A stretch of DNA of 64,000 nucleotides, taken from contig CAJNDS010001369.1 of the NCBI GenBank assembly GCA_905221605.1, positions 637,364-701,363 of the forward strand. Reading direction: 5' to 3'. Origin of the DNA: Symbiodinium natans (Eukaryota; Sar; Dinophyceae; Suessiales; Symbiodiniaceae). Position 1 is the first letter of the stretch. Each line of letters begins with the position of its first letter. Positions 41,573 through 50,850 of the stretch are shown in pieces. Made by a program: the position numbers and the translations under genes. Under the pieces are notes generated by a model. The model did not search any database. It saw nothing but the letters and a program-made list of their open reading frames with translations, and was not told the origin of the DNA.

Positions 41573-41840
41573 TGCCAGACCAAGCCCGACATAGAAGTGA
41601 CGCGCATCAAGTTCCGCTATCACCCCGAGAATTCTGGATGGGCTGACGTGCTGGTCAATTTCCGTTTCGTCCAACAGCGTCCCATCCACCATGTCGAAAT
41701 GCAAATGGTTCACGCGCGAATGCTTGCTGTCAGGGCGGTAAAGGGCACGAGGACTATGTTCGCTTCAGAAGCGCAGCTGAACTTGTGGAGCATCTCTCAC
41801 TATCATGTTGCGCCGGCGGATGCACAGAAGGATGCTGTGG
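41573..41840 (+). pseudogene. RelA/SpoT-like domain fragment with frameshift
   Basis: The segment reads TKPDIEVTRIKFRYHPENSG, WADVLVNFRF and HHVEMQMVHARMLAVR in one frame. It then continues as GKGHEDYVRFRSAAELVE in another frame of the same strand. The pattern KxRY...GWxDVLxNxRF...HxVExQxVHxxxLxVR...GHExYxxFRxAxELxE is what I associate with RelA/SpoT nucleotidyltransferase-like domains common in protists; this is from memory of the family. A one-base loss near 41728-41733 breaks the frame. A tiny intron or an assembly error are alternatives. Without the N-terminal half no activity can be claimed. Confidence 0.5.
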
Positions 41841-42093
41841 GTGTGTTCCGGCCAACGGCTCCACAAGCTTGTGCATGTCCCTGCATCTTCACAGAAAGGC
41901 ACAAAAACACCCAAAAAGGGAACCCTTACTTGCTCTAATGCGGCTTAGGGCTTAGGGTTTCGGGGTTAAGGGTGTAGGGTTTAGGGTTTAGGGCTTAGGG
42001 TTTAGGGTTTAGGGTTTAGGGTTAGGGTTAGGGTTTGGGGTTTAGGGTTTAGGGTTTAGGGTTTCGGGTTCAGGGTTCAGGGTTCGGTGTCCA

Positions 42094-42164
42094 GGCTCCT
42101 CAGCGGCGCCGCCGCATCGAAGAACGACGAGGCCCAGAGTACGGCCCAGATCTGAAGCCCCGCT
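42094..42164 (+). CDS. Possible C-terminal exon, unidentified
   Basis: After GTGTCCAG; reads APQRRRRIEERRGPEYGPDL then KPR and a TAA stop. Basic. The link to the upstream fragment is not shown. Confidence 0.35.
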
Positions 42165-42177
42165 AAGTCACCCTGGG

Positions 42178-42310
42178 TTTAGGGTTTAGAGGGTTTAGAG
42201 GCTTTAGAGGGTTTAGAGGGTTTAGAGGGTTTAGAGGGTTTAGAGGGTTTTAGAGGGTTTATAGGGTTTATAGGGTTTATAGTTATAAAGTTTTATAGGG
42301 TTTGTAGTTT
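42178..42310. repeat. GGGTTTAGA / GGGTTTATA (9-mer) array
   Basis: Homogenised nonamer variants of the telomere repeat. Related TATAAACCC arrays lie at 46.08-46.21 and 48.94-49.13 kb. Confidence 0.85.
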
Positions 42311-42610
42311 GTAGGGGTTTAGGGGGTTCAGGGGTTTAGGGTTTTGGGGTTTGGGGTTTAAGGCGCCCGAAGCCCCCTAGACCCTAAGCCCCCTAGAAAA
42401 GGCTTGAAACCAAATAACCCGAAGCCCTGTACCACCCTGAGCCTAGTAGGGTTTAGGGTTTGGGGTTTAGGGCTTAGGGCTTAGGGCTTAGGGCTTAGGG
42501 CGTAGGTTTAGGGTTTAGGGTTTAGGGTTTGGGGTTTGGGGTTTGGGGTTTGGGGTTTGGGGTTTGGGGTTTAGGGTTTAGGGTTCAAACCAGCCTTTAG
42601 GTCCCCAGGC

Positions 42611-42686
42611 CAGTGCTCTTGCAAATCTGCAACCTGCAATGTTGTTGTTCACGGTCCCGGTTTTCAAGTCCAAGAAAGAGGCTTAA
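42611..42686 (+). CDS. Possible C-terminal exon, unidentified
   Basis: CCCCAG acceptor; reads ASALANLQPAMLLFTVPVFK then SKKEA and TAA. It lies between a G-strand tract and a C-strand tract. Confidence 0.35.
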
Positions 42687-43123
42687 CCCTAAACCCTAAA
42701 CCCTAAACCCTAAACCCTAAACCCTAAAAGAATGTCAAAGCACTCCTGCTTGACAGCTCCCCGGCGGATTTTTCCACTCAAACCACTCGCGTACAGCATA
42801 TTTTCGGCCAGTAATAAGGGGATGTACATGGTGCAGGATACCAAGAACCCCCCTCCCCCAAAAAATAAAGCAAAGCATACTAAAGAATTTCATTATTCAG
42901 GACAATCATAATAAATAATGAATACATAACAAATAACACATATTAAGTAATACATAAAACAGAAAAAACTGTAGTTCGTGTTCTGCGGGGTTACAATTCA
43001 TGAAATAGGCTTCGGTTTCGGAAGGCGACCAAATCGCCCAAGGAGCTACGGTTGTGAAAACGCGGCGCGGCCAAGAGTTGGGGTTTCAGGGGTGTAGGGG
43101 TTTAGTCAAGGGACTCCAGGAGG

Positions 43124-43246
43124 GACCCTTGGGTTTTTTTAGAGGCTAGTTAGGTACATATAGGGACTATATATGTAAGGTAATATGGGATTTTAGTATG
43201 GGTTATGTAGGGGAATAAGATCAAGGGTCCCTTCTAGGATTCCCTC
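43124..43246. repeat. Foldback element, CAAGGGTCCCTCC family
   Basis: GGACTCCAGGAGGGACCCTTG and CAAGGGTCCCTTCTAGGATTCC are inverted about 90 bp apart. MITE-like. Confidence 0.7.
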
Positions 43247-43415
43247 CTTATGCCCCTTAATGTAGTTTAGGGGTTAGGGGTTTAGGGTTTAGGGTCTAGG
43301 GTTGTAGGCTTTAGAGTTCGGGGTTCAGGGTTTAGATTACCCTAAACCCGAAACTCCTAACCCCGGGACCCTTGCGACGAACCGGAACAGGAGCCTCTCC
43401 ACATCCCTCACTACC

Positions 43416-43487
43416 ATGGGCCCTTCCTCCGGCACTGGCAACACGCCTACGACCTTGCAAGCAGGCGGGGTCCTGCCAGACATGGAT
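43416..43487 (+). CDS. First exon of unidentified gene D
   Basis: ATG in the context CTACCATGG; 24 codons reading MGPSSGTGNTPTTLQAGGVL then PDMD to the donor GAT|gtaaaa. Phase 0, consistent with the next exon. Function unknown. Confidence 0.45.
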
Positions 43488-43617
43488 GTAAAACCCTGTA
43501 GTTGATTGGGGCTTGGTAGTGTTCTTGTCGGATTCAGGATGCGGAGTTCGAATTCGAGTCTTTTGGGATTTAGGGGGTGAGGGCTCTCAGAATGGGGGTG
43601 CCCCTACGTATATGTTT

Positions 43618-43714
43618 GGGGATGTTCCCCTTAGACTAACAGTCCTTAATGGGTATCATAGTGCCCCCTATTATAGTCCCTACTAAGGACTGTTAGTATA
43701 ACGGGGAACAACCT
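43618..43714. repeat. Foldback element, AACAGTCC family, copy 2
   Basis: GGGATGTTCCCC-TTAGACTAACAGTCC and GGACTGTTAGTATAACGGGGAAC are inverted around a short loop. It sits inside the first intron of gene D as modelled. Confidence 0.8.
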
Positions 43715-43729
43715 AATTTATGTTGTCAG

Positions 43730-43845
43730 AGGGACAAGGGACAATGCCGAGCTGAAGAGCTCGTTGCCATCAAGTTCAAGAGCACGTCTCTGTCAGCAAT
43801 GCTGGGAAGGAAGACGGAGGTCATGGACGTGGAGGTCCATCAATG
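43730..43845 (+). CDS. Second exon of unidentified gene D
   Basis: GTTGTCAG acceptor; reads RDKGQCRAEELVAIKFKSTS then LSAMLGRKTEVMDVEVHQ to a TG|gttggg donor leading into TTTAGGG repeats. Phase agrees with the first exon. Confidence 0.5.
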
Positions 43846-43899
43846 GTTGGGTTTCGGTTTTAGGGTTTAGGGTTTAGGGTTTAGGGTTTAGGGTTTAGG

Positions 43900-44010
43900 G
43901 CCAACCGGAAGCAGTCACGGCATCGAAAGACATGGCGACTTGTCACAAGCAAACCATGGGCCTTCAGCTGGAACTCCGCGAACCCACACCTGGGATTCTG
44001 TTTACCTACA
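43900..44010 (+). CDS. Probable third exon of unidentified gene D
   Basis: Directly follows a TTTAGGG array. If the last TTTAG of the array is the acceptor, the phase fits and the frame reads WANRKQSRHRKTWRLVTSKP. Another open frame reads EAVTASKDMATCHKQTMGLQ. I cannot decide between them. Confidence 0.35.
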
Positions 44011-44093
44011 GTTTCTGAAGGAACTACCCTTTAATTAGTAGGTAGAACCCATAAGACTGTGGTAAATAGGGTCCCAGGTATACCTTTCGACCA

Positions 44094-44200
44094 AGACCAC
44101 GCCGGCACGGCCCCTAAGCAAGAGACACAGTTTCGAGCACTGGTGCGTGTGCCAACTTCCCCCGAGTCGTATGCGCGTGGAGGGAGCTTGCCGATAGAAA
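44094..44200 (+). CDS. Possible exon, unidentified gene D
   Basis: Reads DHAGTAPKQETQFRALVRVP then TSPESYARGGSLPI before a CCCTAAA tract. Borders not defined. Confidence 0.35.
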
Positions 44201-44791
44201 TCCAGAACCCGAAACCCTAAACCCTAAACCCTAGCCGCCCGCGCTCAATCCTTAAACTCCTTAAACCCTCGGGGGAGATGCCTGGGCTGACTTTTCGAGG
44301 ATATTGCAGAAGACGCTTTTTTGATGGGAGGGGAAGGACAGCACCCTTCCTCAGTGGGTTTGCAAGCGGTAGGTTCGTTGGTAGATTCCAAACTTGGAGG
44401 GCTTACAATGCTAAACAAGCCTGAAAGTTGCATCTTATCGGGTTCAAAACGCCCCAAGCCCTACAAGAACCCATAGCCTAAACCCCTTGGAGAGCCGACG
44501 CCTTAAACCTATGCGACCGGGCCCTAGCATTGTCCAAATCCCCTGGCCCTGCAGAAGCTGCGTAAGAGTTTAGGATTTCGGGTTCCATTCGGGCCCCAAA
44601 CTGTAGAGAGCAACCCTTGAAGAACTTTTCATCCCTATACCCTAAGCCCTAAACCCTACAAAAGAAGCCCAAGCTGCACACAGCTCGCAGCGCATCTCCT
44701 TACTCAACCAATAGTAGAACTTCAAGCTTTCAGGCTTTCCGTGTTTAGTAGGAAAAAGAAAGTCTCACTTTTTGTTGGCCTCCTTGGTTAC

Positions 44792-44935
44792 CCAGACCCC
44801 TGAGAGGATCCAAAAAGTAGAACCCCCAAATAGTACCAAAAAGTACGATGGGGTCATTCTTAGGAACCCTAAACCCTAAACCCTAAACCCTGAACTATTT
44901 TGTGGATCCTCCCAGGGGCCCAGGGGTCTGGTGTC
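44792..44935. repeat. Foldback element, CAGACCCCTGGGAGGATCC family, copy 1
   Basis: Left arm CCCAGACCCCTGAGAGGATCC and right arm GGATCCTCCCAGGGGCCCAG + GGGTCTGG. The inner sequence is interrupted by a short CCCTAAA array at 44867-44892. The right arm is uninterrupted at ATCCTCCCAGGGG, giving an empty-site comparison for copy 2 at 50 kb. Confidence 0.8.
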
Positions 44936-45079
44936 GGAGAGGTAAGTCGGGAGCATTAGGGAACCTTGGGTTACCCTAAACCCGAAACCCCAAACCCCAA
45001 ACCCCAAACCCTAAACCCCAAACCCTAAACCCTAAACCGTAAACCCTAAACCCCCCCTTGTACCCCCCCCTTTTCTGCA

Positions 45080-45171
45080 GAACCCTATGAAAGGACCCTG
45101 GCCAACCTGAGTCCCTGGCAGCGTGTGCGCCTGGTCCACGGGAAAGGCTGGCGAGGCCGGGCGATAAGGTG
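45080..45171 (+). CDS. Internal exon of unidentified gene D
   Basis: Canonical CTTTTCTGCAG acceptor and ATAAG|gtgggt donor, with CCCTAAA repeats before and TTTAGGG repeats directly after. Reads PYERTLANLSPWQRVRLVHG then KGWRGRAI. Excellent splice borders; family not recognised. Confidence 0.55.
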
Positions 45172-45460
45172 GGTTTAGGGTTTAGGGTTTAGGGTTTAGG
45201 GTTTAGGGTTCAGGGTTCAGGGTTCAGGGTTCAGGGTTTAAGGTTTAGGGTTTAGGGTTTAGGGTGTAGGTTTAGGATCTAGCGTTTAGGGCTCTCGGTT
45301 TTGGGGAATTTTCTTGACTCGGATGTACCTGAAGTACACCAAAACTTACTTTATTGCAACCCAAGAGTCTTATAAGCGGCTTTTACAATGAGAACCTCCA
45401 AGAAGTAGGAATCGGGTTCTTATAAAGGGTCTATAGGGATTATGTTTTTTCGTCCCCCAG

Positions 45461-45730
45461 AATGCTGCAGCCATCGGGTTTGGGGTGTATCCTTCAATGC
45501 GGGGACGCAAGTTCATGAGGCTATTTCTTGCGCGGTTAGCAGGCAGTCCGCTGGCAGACTTGCTTTATCAGCTCGGCTTTGCCGGGGCCCTTCGGCTCAG
45601 ACAGGAAGGCAAGACGACGCGGCTGACGCTGAGATGTTGCACCAGAATTCAGAGCTTCATTTCCATGAACGCGCACTTGTTCATGGGTACCTATAACCCC
45701 AAGTATCAGCTGTACTTGTACGCCCCCTAA
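45461..45730 (+). CDS. Open segment, possible exon, unidentified
   Basis: Two overlapping frames are open: one reads NAAAIGFGVYPSMRGRKFMR then LFLARLAGSPLADLLYQLGF, the other contains DAEMLHQNSELHFHERALVH. One may be real. The end merges into a foldback-like sequence (TACCTATAACCCCAAGTA). Confidence 0.3.
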   Translation, partial: NAAAIGFGVYPSMRGRKFMRLFLARLAGSPLADLLYQLGFAGALRLRQEGKTTRLTLRCCTRIQSFISMNAHLFMGTYNPKYQLYLYAP

Positions 45731-47308
45731 AGTCCTCTAAGTCCGTAGTAGATTTATCATTGGGGTGATAAGCCCTAAACCCGAAACCCTAAACCCTAAA
45801 CCCTGAACCCTAAGCCCTAGACCCTAAACCCTAAACCCCAAACCCTGAACCCCAAACCCTAAACCCAAACTCAATCCACAAGCCTTAGAACTGCATAAAC
45901 TAAATACCTGGTAGGTAAAACACAAGTTCAACCGGCGGGTTGAGAGGTCACCAAAAATGCTGTGGCTTCCTTAATTTCTCAACCTCGTTGACGGCAAAAA
46001 GGGGTACCCTTTGATTTTCTGGTTTTAGGGTGTAGGGGTTATGGCACCTTAAACCCTAAACCCTCAGCCCTCAACCCAAACCCCAAAAACCCAACAAACC
46101 CTATGAACTCTGGAAACCCTATAAGCCCGATAAACCCTACAAAGCCTATAAATCCTATAAATCCTATAAATCCTATAAACCCTATAAACCCTATAATCCC
46201 TATAAACTCGAAACCCTAAGTAGGGTTCGGGGTTTGGGGCGCCTTGCTCCCATGTTGAGGCTGGCAGCTCACTCCAGGCTTCTATGCCTCTTGGCTGCAT
46301 GTTGACGATGCGGTGGCTCTCGGGTTTAGGGTTTAGGGTTTGTTTAGGGTTTAGGGTTTAGGGTTTAGGGTTTAGGGTTTAGGGTTTAGGGTTTAGGGTT
46401 TAGGGTTTAGGGTTTAGGGTTTAGGGAAAGTTTGCTAGAATCGCCTGGCTCCGTTTGAGAACCTTGCTCACTTGTCGACCGACATGGCCCATGTCAAAAT
46501 TAAGCACCATCATCCAGATCCTTTAGGAACCGAGCGCTTGGTGGAGCCACAGCTATAGAAGTGCCCTCTTCGCTGTGTTATATCCCCGTGTCCGTGGAAC
46601 GTCCTGGAACGATTGAGATGAACAAAGATCCTCATTACACTTAATTTGAGCCTTTTTATGTACTTTGCTATGTTTCGTTTGTCTTAAGCCCCAAAAGCCT
46701 ATATAAACCCGAATGTTGTGTGGTTAGGTTTCGTTATTTTCTGCGGGCTCCGTAGACACCGGGCAGTCCATTCAGCACATTTGTTTTACAAGTTTTTACA
46801 AGTTTTTCGGAATACCCCACAAATCGCGGTGCTGATGCGCCTGATACCACTGATGACGATGATCGTCATCAGCCCATGATCATCCTCATCCTCTCCTTTC
46901 CCATCGCCCTCCTCTGAGGGGACCATACTCCCTTATCAGGGCTTATTTAGGCCTCTTACGTATGTGCAAGGATTAAGCCATTTTTGGGGGGAATATGGGG
47001 CCCTTACACCCCCTTCCACCCCCCTTGGTTCCTTATGAGGTCCTGGCTAGGAGAGGAGGCACCTTGGGTGTAGGGTGTAGGGTGTAGGGTTTAGGGTTTA
47101 GGGTCAGCACCCGAGGCCTACTTGGTTCGCCTGGTTCTTTTGGGGAGCGCAAGCTTGTTTCCGAAACTCTTAAACTTTTAACGATACTTATCCAATGACC
47201 ACAAGGGAATCATGCTGGTAATCATTTAGGAGTTTACGAGAAGAAGAGACCCCCCAAATTGCAGGATGCCCCTCTCAGAAGGACCCCAAGAACCCCTAAT
47301 TTCGGAAG
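45731..47308. repeat. Telomere-like arrays and unique spacer before the GH3 gene
   Basis: CCCTAAA variants (45772-45870), TATAAACCC nonamers (46129-46205), a TTTAGGG array (46322-46427) and about 600 bp of unique AT-richer DNA (46430-47060) with no convincing exon. N-terminal exons of the GH3 gene could lie here but were not recognised. Confidence 0.7.
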
Positions 47309-47404
47309 TTCCTGTACGTGCACCCTTCAACAATCCAACGCTTGGAGGTGGGTACCACGGTCGGTCATGCGCCGGAGAACATACCCTGGCTGAAGATGCA
47401 GGAC
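47309..47404 (+). CDS. GH3 exon 1 of model (N-terminal barrel entry)
   Basis: 32 codons ending NIPWLKMQD at a GAC|gtgggt donor. The IPxLxMQD pattern is the GH3 substrate-pocket strand before GNGFR. The 5' border (AAG|TTCCTG) is a guess. Confidence 0.55.
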
Positions 47405-50400
47405 GTGGGTCGGAGTTTTGTCATGAGGCTCTACCTTACACCCCTGGAGTTTGGAGGCCCCGTATTAAGGATAGTCTAAGGGAATATATGGGCCATATTA
47501 GGAGTAAATGAAGGGTAACCTTAAGGACGACAACCTTGGGGATACGAGTTCCCTAAACCCTAAACCCTAAACCCTAAACCCTAAACCCTAAACCCTAAAC
47601 CCTAAACCCTAAACCCTAAACCCTAAACCCTAAACCCTAAACCCTAAACCCCTAATCCTAAGCCGATTCTGGGGCACCCTGGCGAGCCCAAAGTAACAGA
47701 GCATCCAAACCAAGCCAGGGAGTTCCCGAAGCAATCCTCTCCATCATCCCCTTTAGGGTTTAGGGTTTAGGGTTTTGGGTTTAGGGTTTAGGGTTTAGGG
47801 TTTAGGGTTTATTCTCTCGGAATCTGGACAAGAAGACCGCCAAGGGCTCAAGATTTCGATGTTCGCCCCCCCCCCCCGCCGGGCGTCTGCTACTCTTCAT
47901 ATTCGTAACTAGGCCTCTGCATCCGGAAGTAATGAGGATATACTTCTCATCCTAAACCCTAGACCCTAAACCCTAAACCCTAAACCCTAAACCCTAAACC
48001 CTAAACCCTAAACCCTAAACCCTAAACCCTAAACCCTAAACCCTAAACCCTAAACCCTAAACCCCAATCCCAATACCCGCAACCCCAAACACTACACCTC
48101 AACGTTCAGTCTTAGGGTGATTACATGCCTCCCTTAACATGGGGCATATGAGATAAAAGGGGAAGGGCTCTTGTAACTAACCTAAATGTAGGGTTCAGGG
48201 TTTAGGGTTTTAGGTTAAGGGTTCCTTTGACAGGGAATCCTTGCTGATAGAAACTAACAAGCAAACAGCAGTGGTTTAGGGCGTTTTTTTCCCCCGTCAT
48301 CTGTGGACTGGAGGGTGATGATTACACGGGGCACTCATGGAAAAAAGTCACGTTTGAGAACAGAATTTCCGAGCTCAGAAAAGGAACCTACCATATGGCA
48401 TCTTTTAAACAACTACCGCATTTTCAAGTTCAGGGTTCTAGGCTCCAGTTTCCTGCATCTAGCTTTAGCACGAAATAAACCCCAAACCCCAAACCCCAAA
48501 CCCCAAACCCTAAACCCCAGTTAACTTTGTGGCTGTTGCAGGATAGCGGAAATGGCTTCCGGTCGATGCTGCCATCGACGGCGCCCTGGGTCGCAACTGA
48601 AAGAGAGCTAGGGTTTCGGGTTTAGGGTTTCGGGTTTAGGGTTTAGGGTTTAGGGTTTAGGGTTTAGGGCTTAGGGCTTAGGGTTGAGGGCTTAGCGGCC
48701 TTGAAGCATTAGAATGGCTATTCCTCGCTCCACAAGGGGTTTGGGTTTTCATGAACAGCGAGAAGGTCTGAGAGACGTGGTTTGTTGCTCTGGGAGCAAC
48801 GGGGGCGGAGTGTTTTGGGTAGTTTGTCTACAGAACAATGGGCACTATCGAGGACCCTGAGCCCTCAACCCTCAACCCTCAACCCTAAACCCTACTAATC
48901 CCAAAACCCTAATCCCTAAACCCTGAACCCTAAAACCTATAAACCCTATAAACCCTATAAACCCTATAAGCCCTATAAACCCTATAAACCCTGTAAACCC
49001 TATAAGCCCTATAAACCCTACAAACCCTATAAACCCTATAAACCCTATAAACCCTATAAACCCCATAAACCCTCTAAACCCTGTAAACCCTATAAACCCT
49101 ATAAACCCTATAAACCCTATAAGCCCTAATCCCTAGCCCTAAACCCTAAACCCTAAACCCTAAACCCCCTAAACTATGCATTTATGCTGTCGGACTCCCT
49201 GAAGCGGTTTCGGCCCCTGGGTCTGCTAAGGATCTAGGTAGGCCCTCGTTACATTTTTTTGTTCACCACTGCTGGGTTAAAGAGGACCCTAAACCCTAAA
49301 CCCTAAACTTTAAACCCTAAACCCTAAACCCTAACCCCTAAACCCTAAACCCTAAACCGAAGGCCCTGGAAGCCCTCACCTCGGCCTTTTTGTGACAGCA
49401 TTCTTGAATGGCTCGGCCGAGCGCGGCAGCTTGGAACTCGCAGCGAACGTGGCATCGGGCACACTGGACAAGCACCATGCAGTGGCTGTCATGTTCTAGA
49501 CCCTAAACCCTAAACCCTAAACCCTAAACCCCAAACCCCAAACCCTAAACCCCAAACCCCAAACCCTAAACCCTAAACCCTAAATGCATGAGAACGAGGA
49601 CAAAGGCCAGGTGCGTGTGCGGCGAGCCGCCGATGAGGACTAGTTTCCCTTACATGGGTTTAAGAGGACCATCTTTAGGACTGTTTTGCAGAGGGCTTCA
49701 AGGGCCATTGTGGAGATTTTGGCTTGTGTTGGGGGGGGGATTGTCAGCGCTTCACAGGGTTTGGGATGTAAGGCATTCGGGTTTAGGGTCCCTAAGCCTT
49801 TAAGCCCTAACGCCCTAAACCCCCTGTAACCCTCAAGCCCTAAAACCCAAAATCCCCAACCCTAAACCCCAAAGGGCTTAGGGCTCAGGGAAACCAGGTG
49901 CTTGTACCTGTACTGGCCCATTAGTCAGGAGGTTTTCCGGTACGGGGATAGGGCCCTGACCATAGCTCCTTCCCCACCTTTTGCTTACACCCAGACCATT
50001 GGGAGGATCCAAAAAAATAGAGCCCCCACATAGTACCCTAGACTACTATTGGGTCATTCTTAGGAACCCTTAAGGGGATCTATTTTTTGGATCCTCCTAA
50101 ACCCTAAACCCTAAACCCTAAACCCTAAACCCTAAACCCTAAACCCCAAACCCTAAACCCTAAACCCTAAACCCTAAACCCTAAACCCTAAACCCTAAAC
50201 CCTAAACCCTAAACCCTAAACCCATCCTCCCAGGGGTCTGGGCACCTAGGTGGGAACCACCATCGTTTGGCCGAGCCCGCTTGCCTTGGCGGCCACCTGG
50301 GACATCCAGGCTGGACGTGGGAAGTGGCCAGTGGGGTGGAGGACTTAGTAGCTGAAAAAACACACTTTAAACACGTTTTGGGGTACGACAACCCCCTATA

Positions 50401-50795
50401 GAACTGAAAGTGTACACTTTTTTGGGGCTCATGAAGCCCTGACAAAAAAACCCCCAAACCCCTCGACAATTTTTTGGAGGGAAAGCTGCCGTGTCATGTC
50501 TGAAGCCAGGGCCCTTATTCCCCTAAGCCCTAGACCCTAAACCCCAAACCCCAAACCCCAAACCCTAAACCCGAAACCCTAAACCCTAAACCTAAATCCT
50601 AAAGCCCCCCTATTCCCTAAATCCTAAAGCCCCCCTAGAGTAACCAGGGTAGCTACCAGGGTCCCTTAGTGTGGTCCCTTACCCTTAGGTTCTGAAGTCT
50701 GGGCCCTTGGGTGTTGCAGGGGATATGAGGGGTATATAAGGGGGCCCCTTTCTAGGGTTTAGGGTTTAGGGTCCATATCTATATATATATATATA

Positions 50796-50850
<55 letters not shown>

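Noticed and set aside
48872-49066. Minus-strand Gly-Phe-Ile repeat protein
   Set aside because: Direct translation of the TATAAACCC nonamer array.
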